DNA from: Flavobacteriales bacterium UBA1995
Lineage (GTDB): Bacteria > Bacteroidota > Bacteroidia > Flavobacteriales_D > Sanyastnellaceae
Assembly (NCBI GenBank): GCA_002336475.1
Contig: DDCX01000138.1
Span: 39,582 to 71,297 of the forward strand
Reading direction: 5' to 3'
DNA: 31,716 bases
The position numbers and the translations under genes are program-made. Shown piece by piece: positions 7,239 through 15,991 of the stretch. Positions within the stretch are counted from its first letter, which is position 1. Each line of letters opens with the position of its first letter. Below the pieces are notes generated by a model. It had not been told where the DNA came from. It ran no database searches and saw nothing but the letters and a program-made list of their open reading frames with translations.

Positions 7239-8450
7239 ATGGACTTTACCCATTGGGCGACCAAAAAAAACAAGCTTGACCAGGCACATTGGCCTTGCCT
7301 ACAGAGGAGAGAAAGGGGAGCGCTGCTGTTGGTTTCTCTCTCCATGGGAATGTGGTCTTGTGGGCCGCCGTCCGAAGGAATGGATGAGGTCGAAGAGGCC
7401 GGACCTCGTTTGACCGGGGTCGAATTCGCCGAGTTTTTTGGTTTTTCGGAAGGCCGGGACACGTTGTGGCTGCAAAGTGCAGATGGAGAATGGACACCTT
7501 GGACACGCGGAGTGCGGGCCTCTGGCGCTGAGGCCGTTTCATCCGATGCTGCGCTGGCCATTGAATTGCCTTTGGCTCCAAAAGTGGCCACTTGGTCTAC
7601 CACCCATGTCCCCCATTTACAGGCGCTTCAGGCGAAAGATCTCTGGGTCGGCACCGGGTACAGAGACCGAATCAATCTGTCAAAAGCTGCCCCGCATCAG
7701 TGGCCCATGGACTTGGGAGGTGACGGTGGGCTTGACGAAGAGGCCTTGGTGGCATCTGGAGCCCATGTGCTCACCTCGTACCCTTTTGGTGACCCCATGC
7801 AAGGGGTGGATTCCCGCACAGGTGTCAAGGTCATGCCGCTGCGAGAATATGAGGAGGAGCATCCGTTGGCCCGCGCCGAATACATCAAACTATTTGGTTG
7901 GCTGTTGGACAGGGTCCCCGCTGCCGATGTCGCTTTTGGTCAGATCGCCCAGCGCTATGCCGCAGCACGGGACAGGGGGCAGCAACTGGCTTTAGATTCT
8001 GGCCGGCCTGTGGTTTTTACGGGCAGTGAGCAGGGAGGTCTGTGGACGGCCCCCACTTTTGACGGTCTTGTCGCCCGCTTGGTAGAAGATGCCGGGGGAC
8101 ATTATTTGCTCGATCATCAGACCGAACAGTCTATGGGATTGCGACGGGTGGGAAGCAACATTGAGATGGAGCTCGAACAATTCGCCATGATGGCTGCCGG
8201 TGCTGATGCTTGGGGAAAAGTCGTGTATGCGCCAGAGGGGTGGTATCGGCAGGATGCGGCAGCAGCAATGCCTTGGTTACCGCTGGAGGACAAGTTGCTC
8301 TTCCACTGCAATACAGCAGAAGTCGACTATTTCGGGCAGGCGGTGTTAGAACCGGACTTTATGCTGGAGGATTTGGTTTCCATCCTACACGGGCAAACGA
8401 CAGAGGGAGGTGCACCCCGCTACTTTCAAAGGACGCGCAACGAGCCATGA
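7239..8450 (+). CDS. ABC importer substrate-binding lipoprotein, iron-chelate/heme/cobalamin class
   Basis: A 403-residue protein of the class III periplasmic-binding family (BtuF/FhuD/FepB type). After a basic 27-residue N-terminus comes a hydrophobic stretch, GALLLVSLSMGMWSC, ending at Cys41 as a candidate lipobox. The first lobe contains LQALQAKDLWVGTGYRDRIN and the ligand-binding loop region LTSYPFGDPMQG; the linker helix is REYEEEHPLARAEYIKLFGWLL, typical of Bacteroidota members. The second lobe includes VVFTGSEQGGLWTAPTFDG. The stop overlaps the permease start (ATGA). The ligand is not determined by sequence; no TonB-dependent receptor and no cobalamin riboswitch are adjacent. The start is fixed by the promoter box. 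Confidence 0.82.
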   Translation: MDFTHWATKKNKLDQAHWPCLQRRERGALLLVSLSMGMWSCGPPSEGMDEVEEAGPRLTGVEFAEFFGFSEGRDTLWLQSADGEWTPWTRGVRASGAEAVSSDAALAIELPLAPKVATWSTTHVPHLQALQAKDLWVGTGYRDRINLSKAAPHQWPMDLGGDGGLDEEALVASGAHVLTSYPFGDPMQGVDSRTGVKVMPLREYEEEHPLARAEYIKLFGWLLDRVPAADVAFGQIAQRYAAARDRGQQLALDSGRPVVFTGSEQGGLWTAPTFDGLVARLVEDAGGHYLLDHQTEQSMGLRRVGSNIEMELEQFAMMAAGADAWGKVVYAPEGWYRQDAAAAMPWLPLEDKLLFHCNTAEVDYFGQAVLEPDFMLEDLVSILHGQTTEGGAPRYFQRTRNEP

Positions 8451-9457
8451 ATTCGCGTTGGCCCATGCTTTTTCTCGGAACAGCCATGTTGGCGCTGTTT
8501 GTCTTCGGGCTGTTTTCTGGCCCCGCCCACTTGGCATGGTCAGAGGAATGGTCGGCTTTGCTGGGCACCGGAGGAGCCACAGCGGAAACGATCATGTGGC
8601 AATTGCGCTTGCCCCGTTTGGTGACAGCGGTGTTGTCGGGGGCAGCACTCGGGCTCTCGGGCCTGCTGATGCAGACTTTCTTTCGAAATCCGCTGGCCGG
8701 ACCAGGCGTGTTGGGTGTCTCTTCGGGAGCCACACTCGGTGTGGCTCTGGTGGCATTGGGCGGCGCCAGTATGGGGGGAGTGACCGGCATCTGGGACATG
8801 GGGCCTCAAGTTATGGGAGCATTGATGGGTGGGGGTGCTGTGATGGCATTGCTGGGACTGGTGATGGGGAGGTTTCGTTCAAGGACCGCACTGCTCATTT
8901 TCGGACTAATGGTGGGCTACTTGGCAGGGGCATTGGTGACCGTTTTACAGGCAGGTGCTGAAGCAGGAGCACTTCAGGCCTTTGTGCATTGGGGAATGGG
9001 GTCTTTTGCCCATTCAGGGTGGGCGTCATGTGCCATCATGGTATGCGCTTTGACGCCTGCAGTTTTCTGGTCCTGGAGGGCCAGCAGCAGTTTAGACATG
9101 TGGACCATGGGCGCATTGACCGCTGCGACGATGGGAGTAGACGAACGAAGACTGTCTTGGACGGCATTGGGAATGGCGGGCGTTCTGGCAGCATTGGTTA
9201 CTGCGTGGTGTGGTCCAGTGGCATTTTTGGGCCTGGCAACGCCACACTTGGTCAGAGCTGCAGGCATAAGTGGACGCCATGCCGCCATGTTATGGCCGGT
9301 GGTATTGACAGGAGCTGCCGTGGCATTGCTGGCGGACTTGGTGGTGCGCTTGGCGGGCGTCCCACTCAATGCTGTATTGAGTTTGGTCGGCGCCCCTGTG
9401 GTCCTGATGTTGATTGTGGGCAAGGGCCGGATATTCTCAAAAGTCCGCAACCGATGA
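8447..9457 (+). CDS. FecCD/BtuC-family ABC importer permease
   Basis: A 336-residue integral membrane protein with about 9-10 hydrophobic segments, from MNSRWPMLFLGTAMLALFVF onward. Family signatures are LRLPRLVTAVLSGAALGLSG near residues 48-67, the MQTFFRNPLAGPGVLGVSSG motif that follows, and the coupling-helix region near GPVAFLGLATPHLVR (about residues 255-270). These are characteristic of permeases for siderophores, heme and vitamin B12. The start codon overlaps the stop of the binding protein and its own TGA overlaps the ATPase start, so all three genes are translationally coupled. An upstream in-frame start at 8210 would read through the binding-protein gene and is rejected. Confidence 0.92.
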   Translation: MNSRWPMLFLGTAMLALFVFGLFSGPAHLAWSEEWSALLGTGGATAETIMWQLRLPRLVTAVLSGAALGLSGLLMQTFFRNPLAGPGVLGVSSGATLGVALVALGGASMGGVTGIWDMGPQVMGALMGGGAVMALLGLVMGRFRSRTALLIFGLMVGYLAGALVTVLQAGAEAGALQAFVHWGMGSFAHSGWASCAIMVCALTPAVFWSWRASSSLDMWTMGALTAATMGVDERRLSWTALGMAGVLAALVTAWCGPVAFLGLATPHLVRAAGISGRHAAMLWPVVLTGAAVALLADLVVRLAGVPLNAVLSLVGAPVVLMLIVGKGRIFSKVRNR

Positions 9458-10164
9458 AAGGCAAAATGATGTGCTCCGGTTTGACCTTGCGCCACCCTTC
9501 CGAGGGAGTGGGAACGTTGTCTTTTGCTCTTTCTGCAGGCACCGCTCTTGTGGTGGTAGGTAGAAATGGCTCTGGAAAATCGACGTTGCTCAAGACTTTG
9601 GCCGGGCTTTTGCCTGCCCGAGCGGGGTCAGTGTCCATGGACGGAGTAGAAATCGCGGCCATGCGGCCCCAAGCGCGTGCTCGGAAATTGGCATTTGTGC
9701 CCTCCACGCCACCGCGTGGAACGGTTCTGACGGTTCAAGATGTCATAGAACTGGCGCTGGAGGCGGGCGGGCATCAGGCAGATGCGACAAGTGTGGAGCA
9801 ATCGATGCTGCAAGGCGGGGTTCATCCATGGGCGCAACTTCCCATTGATACGTTGAGCGACGGAATGGCCCAAAGGGTGATGCTGGCGCGCGCAGCAGCC
9901 CAATCAGAATCCCTGATTTTGCTCGACGAACCCACGGCGTTTCTGGATGTTGTCGGGAGACGGGAAGTGATGGCAGACATCGGCCAATGGCTCAACGTCG
10001 GAAAGGCGGTTGTTTTGGCCACCCATGACCTTGATGCGGTTCAAGAATCGGGGTGGGCAGACCGCTGGATGGTCATGCGCTCACCCTCTCAAGGGGGCGC
10101 TGTATTGCCCGATGAGGCTTTTAGCAGCCATGCAGCCAAATCCATGTTGATGGGGGAGGAGTAA
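9454..10164 (+). CDS. ABC importer ATPase, FecE/BtuD-like
   Basis: A 236-residue nucleotide-binding subunit of the importer. Visible motifs are Walker A GRNGSGKST, a Q-loop region around FVPSTPPRGTVLTVQD, a signature loop TLSDGMAQRVMLARA (LSDGM in place of LSGGQ), Walker B LILLDEPTAFLD and the switch His in ATHDLD. The ATG lies inside the ATGA overlap with the permease stop, and MKGKMMCSGLTLRHPSEGVG is a normal N-terminus. This is the last gene of the operon; 73 bases follow before the metallophosphoesterase gene, which has its own promoter box. The Asp in the signature loop is common in FecE-like subunits. Confidence 0.92.
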   Translation: MKGKMMCSGLTLRHPSEGVGTLSFALSAGTALVVVGRNGSGKSTLLKTLAGLLPARAGSVSMDGVEIAAMRPQARARKLAFVPSTPPRGTVLTVQDVIELALEAGGHQADATSVEQSMLQGGVHPWAQLPIDTLSDGMAQRVMLARAAAQSESLILLDEPTAFLDVVGRREVMADIGQWLNVGKAVVLATHDLDAVQESGWADRWMVMRSPSQGGAVLPDEAFSSHAAKSMLMGEE

Positions 10165-10225
10165 GGGCCGTTGATCCAACTTCCCAAGAGTTCCCATCGG
10201 CCAATGAATCCCCATCGTCCGTGAC

Positions 10226-10233
10226 TAATTTCG
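10226..10233 (+). promoter_or_regulatory. -7-like box, leaderless start of metallophosphoesterase gene
   Basis: TAATTTCG (one mismatch to TAnnTTTG) is followed by CGTC and then ATG 10238, the same four-base spacing as at the other leaderless starts. Confidence 0.5.
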
Positions 10234-10237
10234 CGTC

Positions 10238-11479
10238 ATGCCGTCGGCGACAACACGTGTGATCATGGCCCTGTTCCTCTTGGGTTTAATTCTGTTCATC
10301 GAATGGATGGCTTGGCGGAATGTTCACCGGATGTGGTCCCATTACAGCCGCTTTGGCCTTGTTCGCCGCGTTTGGTTTGTTACCATGGCTATACAGCTGC
10401 TGTGGTTTGCTGTTTACATTTTTCGGTGGCCCATATGGCGCGAGCATCACCCCAGTTATTTGCTGCTGACCCATGCGGTTTTAATCAGCCTGTTGGTGCC
10501 CAAAATTTGGTTGGGAGGAACGGAGATTTTCGAAATGCTGCGCCAAGGCATACAATGGTTGGTGACCAGCCCGGAGCGGCGCGCTGGAATTCCACGCAGG
10601 ACCTTCATCTCATGGAGTGGCCAGGCCGTGGCCGGAGTTTTGCTGGGCTCCTTCGCCTATGGCATGACGCGAGGACGTTATGGCTATCACGTTCGGCACC
10701 ATGACGTCCCCATACCAGAGCTCCCCGACGGATTAGAGGGTTTGCGTATCGTGCAAATCAGCGATGCCCATCTGGGAAGCTTCTTAGAGGACTTTGGTCC
10801 CGTAGAGCGGGGCTTGGAGCTCATTCAGTCATTGGAGCCTGACATCTTGTGTTTCACGGGAGACTTGGTCAATGACCACAGCGATGAAGCCGAACCTTGG
10901 ATCAGCAGGTTTAAAGGCCTCACAGCGCGCTATGGCAAATTCAGCATTCTGGGCAACCACGATTACGCTGACTATGCGCGTCGAACAGATGAAGAGCGAG
11001 AAAATGTGCGCCGTCGAATTCGCGAGATTCATGGGGAGATGGGGTTTGACCTGTTGCTCGATGAGCACAGGTATATCGAACGGGGAGGAAATAAAATCCT
11101 CATCGCCGGGGTCGAGAACTGGGGCAAGGGCTTTCGCCAATCGGGAGACCTCGATGTTGCCCTGAAGGGTGCACAGGTGGATCTGCCTACCGTTTTGTTG
11201 AGCCATGACCCCACCCATTGGGAGGAGCGCGTCATGGGGGAGAAGGCCCCTGTTGACCTGACCCTCTCTGGCCACACGCACGGCATGCAAATGGGGCTCG
11301 AAATTCCTGCATTGGGCATCAAGTTCTCCCCAAGTAAGCTGCGTTACAGCCGTTGGGGCGGACTCTACACGGAAGGAACACAGCATCTGCATGTCAACCG
11401 CGGCTTTGGACTCCTCGGGTTTCCAGGGCGCATAGGCATGCCACCCGAAATAACCGAACTCACCTTGAGAAAGGCCTGA
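10238..11479 (+). CDS. Membrane-anchored metallophosphoesterase, YaeI-like
   Basis: A 413-residue protein with about four hydrophobic segments in the first 145 residues (near 8-27, 44-63, 74-93 and 128-143), followed by a calcineurin-type phosphoesterase domain. The dinuclear-metal motifs are complete: D176-A-H178 in ISDAHLGSF, GDLVND near 209-214, GNHDY near 238, LLSHDP, and SGHTHGMQMG close to the C-terminus. This is the family layout of membrane metallophosphoesterases that include UDP-diacylglucosamine-type and unknown phospholipid hydrolases; the substrate cannot be named. The C-terminal stretch HVNRGFGLLGFPGR is also family-typical. It is followed by ettA after 27 bases, with a weak promoter-like TACCTTTC at 11481. 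Confidence 0.88.
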   Translation: MPSATTRVIMALFLLGLILFIEWMAWRNVHRMWSHYSRFGLVRRVWFVTMAIQLLWFAVYIFRWPIWREHHPSYLLLTHAVLISLLVPKIWLGGTEIFEMLRQGIQWLVTSPERRAGIPRRTFISWSGQAVAGVLLGSFAYGMTRGRYGYHVRHHDVPIPELPDGLEGLRIVQISDAHLGSFLEDFGPVERGLELIQSLEPDILCFTGDLVNDHSDEAEPWISRFKGLTARYGKFSILGNHDYADYARRTDEERENVRRRIREIHGEMGFDLLLDEHRYIERGGNKILIAGVENWGKGFRQSGDLDVALKGAQVDLPTVLLSHDPTHWEERVMGEKAPVDLTLSGHTHGMQMGLEIPALGIKFSPSKLRYSRWGGLYTEGTQHLHVNRGFGLLGFPGRIGMPPEITELTLRKA

Positions 11480-11506
11480 TTACCTTTCCAAGGCCAAATC
11501 CAAGCC

Positions 11507-13192
11507 ATGAGCGACGACAAAAAGGTCATTTTTTCGATGGTCAAGGTCAATAAAACGACCCCGACCGGAAAACACATCCTCAAGGACATCTACCTGTCCT
11601 TTTACTACGGTGCCAAGATTGGCATCATCGGAACCAACGGTTCTGGTAAGTCCACGGTCATGAAGATCATCGCTGGTCTCGACGAAGCTTACCAGGGCGA
11701 CGTCGTCTGGGCCGATGGCTACACTGTGGGGTATCTGCCCCAGGAACCCACCTTGGACGAGTCCAAAACCGTCAGGGAAGTGGTGGAGGAGGGCACCCAA
11801 GAAGTGGTCGCTGTGCTCAAGGAATACGAGGAGATCAATGCCAAGTTCATGGATGAAGAGATCCTGAACGATCCCGACAAGATGCAGGCCCTGATGGACC
11901 GGCAGGCGATGGTCCAAGACAAGATCGACGCCTTGGACGCCTGGGAGTTGGATACCAAATTGAGCATTGCAATGGACGCGCTGCGCTGTCCGCCGGACGA
12001 CCAAAAAATTGCAGAGCTCTCCGGAGGTGAGCGCCGACGGGTAGCCCTGTGTCGTCTGCTCTTACAGGCACCTGATGTGCTGCTGTTGGACGAGCCGACC
12101 AACCACCTTGACGCGGAGACCATTGACTGGTTGGAGCAACACTTGGAGCGCTATAAGGGAACCGTGCTGTGCGTCACCCACGACCGCTATTTCCTCGACA
12201 ATGTGGCGGGTTGGATTTTGGAACTTGACCGTGGCGAGGGCATTCCCTGGAAGGGCAACTATGCAGAATGGTTGGACCAAAAGACCAAGAAGTTGGCCCA
12301 GGAAGAAAAGCACGAAAGCAAGCGCCGGAAGGAGTTGGAGCGAGAGTTGGACTGGGTCCGCCAAAATCCCAAGGGCCGTCGCGCCAAAAACAAAGCACGT
12401 CTTAACAACTACGAATCCATGTTGGCTGAGGGCAACAAGGAAAAGGAGTCCAGGCTGGAGATTCCAATTCCCAATGGCCCGCGCCTCGGCAACAAGGTCA
12501 TCGAAGTTGAAGGGTTACAGAAGGCATTCGGCGACCGTCTCCTCATCGAGAATCTGTCGTTCTCATTGCCACCGGCAGGTATCGTGGGCATCATTGGCCC
12601 GAACGGAGCCGGAAAGACCACGTTGTTCAGGATGATGATGGGCGAGGAGCAGCCCGATGCGGGCTCTGTGGATTTCGGCGATACTGTAGAGGTTGGATAC
12701 GTTGACCAACGTCACAAAGAGATTGACCCAGAGAAGACGGTATGGGAGGTGGTCTCTGGCGGCCATGACCAATTGGACATCGGAGGCAGTCTTGTGAATT
12801 CAAGGGCCTATGTATCTAAGTTCAATTTTGGAGGGTCGGCTCAGCAAAAGAAATGTGGTGTGCTCTCTGGCGGAGAACGCAACCGCTTACACCTGGCCAT
12901 GACGCTCAAGACGGAGGCCAATGTGTTGCTTCTCGACGAGCCTACCAACGACATTGACGTGGGAACGCTGCGCGCGTTGGAAGAGGGCATCATGAGTTTT
13001 GCGGGATGCGCAGTTGTCATTTCTCACGACCGCTGGTTCCTCGATCGGATCTGCACCCACATCTTGGCGTTCGAAGGAGACAGTCAAGTGGAGTGGTTTG
13101 AAGGAACATACAGTGAATACGAGGCCAACCGAAAGGAGCGCCTTGGAGACCACGGCCCCAAGCGGATCAAGTACCGCAAGCTGGTTCGCTGA
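11507..13192 (+). CDS. ettA: Energy-dependent translational throttle ATPase EttA
   Basis: A 561-residue ABC-F protein that binds the ribosomal E site and gates the first elongation steps according to the ATP/ADP ratio. Two ABC domains are intact: Walker A GTNGSGKST, signature LSGGERRRVALCRLL and Walker B LLLDEPTNHLD in the first; GPNGAGKTT, LSGGERNRLHLAMTL and LLLDEPTNDID in the second. The first domain carries the EttA arm insertion, and the linker has the charged helix (KKLAQEEKHESKRRKELERE). Length and the opening KVIFSMVKVNKTTP fit EttA rather than Uup or YheS. Its TGA overlaps the gluQ ATG by one base. Confidence 0.95.
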   Translation: MSDDKKVIFSMVKVNKTTPTGKHILKDIYLSFYYGAKIGIIGTNGSGKSTVMKIIAGLDEAYQGDVVWADGYTVGYLPQEPTLDESKTVREVVEEGTQEVVAVLKEYEEINAKFMDEEILNDPDKMQALMDRQAMVQDKIDALDAWELDTKLSIAMDALRCPPDDQKIAELSGGERRRVALCRLLLQAPDVLLLDEPTNHLDAETIDWLEQHLERYKGTVLCVTHDRYFLDNVAGWILELDRGEGIPWKGNYAEWLDQKTKKLAQEEKHESKRRKELERELDWVRQNPKGRRAKNKARLNNYESMLAEGNKEKESRLEIPIPNGPRLGNKVIEVEGLQKAFGDRLLIENLSFSLPPAGIVGIIGPNGAGKTTLFRMMMGEEQPDAGSVDFGDTVEVGYVDQRHKEIDPEKTVWEVVSGGHDQLDIGGSLVNSRAYVSKFNFGGSAQQKKCGVLSGGERNRLHLAMTLKTEANVLLLDEPTNDIDVGTLRALEEGIMSFAGCAVVISHDRWFLDRICTHILAFEGDSQVEWFEGTYSEYEANRKERLGDHGPKRIKYRKLVR

Positions 13193-14091
13193 TGAACGCA
13201 GCCGGCTATGTCGGCCGCTTTGCCCCGTCTCCAACGGGGAGGCTTCACATGGGCAGTTTGCTGGCTGCTCTGGCATCGTGGTGCGATGCGCGGCATGTCG
13301 GAGGGGTATGGCGCGTGCGCATGGAGGACTTGGACCCACCCCGGGAAGTGCCCGGAGCTGCGTCTGACATCTTGCGGACTTTGGAGGGCTTTGGATTGCA
13401 TTGGGACGGTCCAGTCGTGTATCAATCGCAACGCCACGCCTCTTATGCGGATGCTCTGAACTTCCTCAAACAAAACAACAGGGCATACGGATGTGCATGT
13501 ACGCGCAAAACCTTGCAAGGTCATGCTGTTTATCCTGGACATTGCCGGAAAGGGCTTGAATCGGAACAATCGGTGCGTTCGCACCGCTTCGATTGGGGCC
13601 AGCAAAAGGGCGATTGGACCGACGCTGTTCAGGGAGAATGTACATGGGACAGCACAGAAATTGGCGACTTTGTGATCAAGAGGGCCGACGGGCTTTGGGC
13701 CTATCAATTGGCTGTGGTGGTGGATGACTTAGAGCAAGGCGTCAATGTGGTGGTTCGCGGTTCAGACTTGCTCGACAGTACACCTAAACAGCTGGCGTTG
13801 CGCGCGGCTTTAGACCCCTTGGCAGGCAGTATTCGATGGGCCCATTTGCCGCTGCTGGTCAATGCGGAAGGGCAGAAGTTGAGCAAGCAAACCTTGGCTT
13901 CAGCTGTCGAGGTAGCGAAAGCGCCTGGGTTGTTGCTCGCGGCCTTAAAGATGCTGGGGCAAATTTCCCCTGGGAAATCAGAACCTCAGGCTTTGGCGGA
14001 TGCTGGGGATGTGGAAGGCCTGTTGCATTGGGCCAGCCAAAACTGGCACTTAAGCCAGGTGCCATCCGCACCCCTTCAATGGCAGGGCTGA
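13192..14091 (+). CDS. gluQ: Glutamyl-Q tRNA(Asp) synthetase
   Basis: A 299-residue truncated glutamyl-tRNA synthetase paralogue, lacking the anticodon-binding domain. It attaches Glu to queuosine-34 of tRNA(Asp). The class I motifs are FAPSPTGRLHMGSL (HIGH-like, residues 10-23) and QKLSKQT (KMSKS-like, near 227-233). The zinc site expected for this group is present: C101, C103, Y114 and C118. MEDLDPPREVPGA is the family's substrate loop. The gene starts at ATG 13192, overlapping the ettA stop, and its last 16 bases overlap the 3' end of the convergent esterase gene. Confidence 0.92.
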   Translation: MNAAGYVGRFAPSPTGRLHMGSLLAALASWCDARHVGGVWRVRMEDLDPPREVPGAASDILRTLEGFGLHWDGPVVYQSQRHASYADALNFLKQNNRAYGCACTRKTLQGHAVYPGHCRKGLESEQSVRSHRFDWGQQKGDWTDAVQGECTWDSTEIGDFVIKRADGLWAYQLAVVVDDLEQGVNVVVRGSDLLDSTPKQLALRAALDPLAGSIRWAHLPLLVNAEGQKLSKQTLASAVEVAKAPGLLLAALKMLGQISPGKSEPQALADAGDVEGLLHWASQNWHLSQVPSAPLQWQG

Positions 14092-14999
14092 GGACAAGGC
14101 TGGCCTTCCCGGGTGAATGGCCCCTTGGTTGAATGGGTCAAGCGCGAGGACAGGTGTCTGTCCTCGAGAGAGGTCAGCCAACGGACCAGTGCGTCTTGGA
14201 GGCGAGGGTCAACCATGGCGCTGTTGCAAATTTCGTGACCGCCACCGCAATAGGCATAACTGTGGCTTCCTATGCCTGAATCCGTGAGCCGGTCCGCCCA
14301 GCAAATGCCTCCGCAGAGGAGCCATGCTCCCGGGTCCTCTGCGTTGCAGCCCCGGTGAATCCCTTCTCGTGACGGCACAACACGGTCACAAATGCCATGA
14401 GCGGCAAAGAGGGGCGGGGCATCTTGCGGGACTTCAAGATCATTTGCAACGGCTCCAGCAAAACTGATGATGCCAGCCCAAGCCTGTGGAGCCAATCCAT
14501 AACCCGCCCAAAGTGCGGCTTCAGCGCCCGCGCTGCTTCCGGCAGCTGCCCATGCTTCAGGGAGGTTGATTGGACTTGAACGCAACCAGTCGCGGGCAAA
14601 CATGAGATCCTGCGCGGCCATTTCTACTGTGGCTTGCTTGTCTTCAGCAGAGACTGTGCAACCAAAACCGAGGCCTTTCCTCGACAAGCGATAGGAAATA
14701 CTGGCACTGGGGATTCCAAAAGAAGCCAGGGTATCCAGTAAAGCGGTGTGAGGACCGCGGTCCCGCTGGCCTTCGCTAAATCCCCCGCCATGCATGAAAA
14801 CAACGCCTAGCGTTTGTGGGGTTGAAGCATTTGGGATGCGCAAGTCCAAGGCCAGGGTGTCACCATGGATGACCCTGTATACATGACTCGAGCGAACGAC
14901 TGCAAATGGTTCAGCAGTCACATCAGACTGAGACTGAATGTCACCGCAGGAAAGGGCTAAGAAGAAGAATGGGAACCAGCGAACTGGCTGGGGGTTCAT
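14076..14999 (-). CDS. Alpha/beta-hydrolase esterase, probable lipoprotein
   Basis: A 307-residue carboxylesterase/lipase-like protein. The N-terminus MNPQPVRWFPFFFLALSCGD has a hydrophobic stretch and a candidate lipobox (LALSC), so it is probably exported and lipid-anchored. The oxyanion-hole loop is FMHGGGF, the nucleophile elbow is AAGSSAGAEAAL (Ser in G-S-S-A-G), the acid is probably Asp in GICDRVVP, and the His is in GGGHEIC. Six or more Cys in the last third suggest disulfides in the periplasm. The ATG overlaps the TGA of xerD (ATGA), so the two are co-translated. The substrate is unknown. The last residues run into the end of gluQ on the other strand. Confidence 0.82.
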   Translation of the reverse strand: MNPQPVRWFPFFFLALSCGDIQSQSDVTAEPFAVVRSSHVYRVIHGDTLALDLRIPNASTPQTLGVVFMHGGGFSEGQRDRGPHTALLDTLASFGIPSASISYRLSRKGLGFGCTVSAEDKQATVEMAAQDLMFARDWLRSSPINLPEAWAAAGSSAGAEAALWAGYGLAPQAWAGIISFAGAVANDLEVPQDAPPLFAAHGICDRVVPSREGIHRGCNAEDPGAWLLCGGICWADRLTDSGIGSHSYAYCGGGHEICNSAMVDPRLQDALVRWLTSLEDRHLSSRLTHSTKGPFTREGQPCPQPCH

Positions 15000-15955
15000 G
15001 CCTTCACACTCCTCGGATGGAACCTCTGCATCTGATCGCGCAAAAAGTTTTGGTCCAAGTGGGTATAGATCTCTGTGGTACTCACAGAACTGTGGCCGAG
15101 CATTTCTTGCACAACGCGAATGTCTGCTCCGCTTTCCATCAAGTGCGTCGCGAAAGAGTGACGGAACGTGTGTGGGCTTACCTGCTTGCGGATACCTGCT
15201 TCATGGGCTGTACGGCGCAACATGGTAAACACCATTTGACGTGTCAATTCACGCCCGCGGCGTCCAAGGAACAAAGTATCCTCGTATCCAACTTCGATGT
15301 CTACAAACTTGCGGTACTGGTTGATGTAGCGGCTCACGGTATCCAGGGCCACTTCACCAATGGGGATAATGCGCTCCTTGTTCCCTTTGCCGATCACCTT
15401 GACCATGCCTTCCACCTCATCGATGCAGCTGATGCGCAAACCCACGACTTCCGATACGCGCAAGCCACAGCTGTACATCGTCTCTAAAATGGCGCGGTTG
15501 CGAATGCCTTCTTTGCGAGAAAGGTCGATGGCTTCAATGATGGATTGGATCTCATCGACACCTAACACATCCGGAAGCTTTCGCTCAGGGCGGGGAGAGT
15601 CTAGGAGCTCAAGAGGATCTTGTTGAATGATGCCTTCTAAAAGCAGGTACTTACAAAAATTCCGGACGCCACTTAAAATGCGGCTTTGGCTGTTGCGACT
15701 CAGGCCCTCATCGTAAAGCTGAGCAACGAATGCATCGACATGTCCAGTTTCGAACCCACTGGGCTCGAATTTCGATTTCGATAAATTCTGTGCAAAGAAG
15801 GCCAGACGCTGGACGTCTCTGAGGTAAGCTTCTACTGAATTCGAACTCAGACCCCGTTCCAACTGCAGCCACGAGCGAAAACCACGCATACAACCAGCCC
15901 AACCAGCAGCTGCGGGCATTTCATTGGCCTTGTTGTCGTTGATATCAGGACTCAT
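14996..15955 (-). CDS. xerD: Tyrosine recombinase XerD-like
   Basis: A 319-residue site-specific recombinase of the Xer type, acting at dif to resolve chromosome dimers. The N-terminal SAM-like domain (FRSWLQLERGLSSNSVEAYL) is followed by the catalytic domain with the full R-K-H-x-x-R-H-Y set: Arg in SCGLRVSEVVGL, Lys in GKGNKERIIPIG, H-x-x-R in SPHTFRHSFATH, His in LGHSSVSTTEIY and the nucleophile Tyr in IYTHLD. I start at ATG 15955; GTG 15973 would add six residues. It lies between an exported SPOR-like protein gene and the esterase. The position is typical of the single housekeeping Xer protein, not of a mobile integrase; no attachment site or cargo is visible. Confidence 0.92.
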   Translation of the reverse strand: MSPDINDNKANEMPAAAGWAGCMRGFRSWLQLERGLSSNSVEAYLRDVQRLAFFAQNLSKSKFEPSGFETGHVDAFVAQLYDEGLSRNSQSRILSGVRNFCKYLLLEGIIQQDPLELLDSPRPERKLPDVLGVDEIQSIIEAIDLSRKEGIRNRAILETMYSCGLRVSEVVGLRISCIDEVEGMVKVIGKGNKERIIPIGEVALDTVSRYINQYRKFVDIEVGYEDTLFLGRRGRELTRQMVFTMLRRTAHEAGIRKQVSPHTFRHSFATHLMESGADIRVVQEMLGHSSVSTTEIYTHLDQNFLRDQMQRFHPRSVKA

Positions 15956-15991
15956 TGCAATCGACTCTTTCACTGGAGCATCCTCTCATGG

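Noticed and set aside
8210..8446. Longer open frame in front of the FecCD permease gene (start at 8210)
   Set aside because: It lies inside the binding-protein gene in another frame; the ATG at 8447, overlapping the preceding stop, gives a normal permease N-terminus.
8989..9453. Long upstream extension of the ABC ATPase frame (start at 8989)
   Set aside because: It overlaps the permease gene and reads as non-protein-like Gly/Arg/Cys-rich sequence; the ATPase starts at 9454.
14996..15955. XerD gene as evidence for a mobile element
   Set aside because: No attachment repeats, cargo, excisionase or change in composition nearby; the sequence is that of the housekeeping Xer recombinase.
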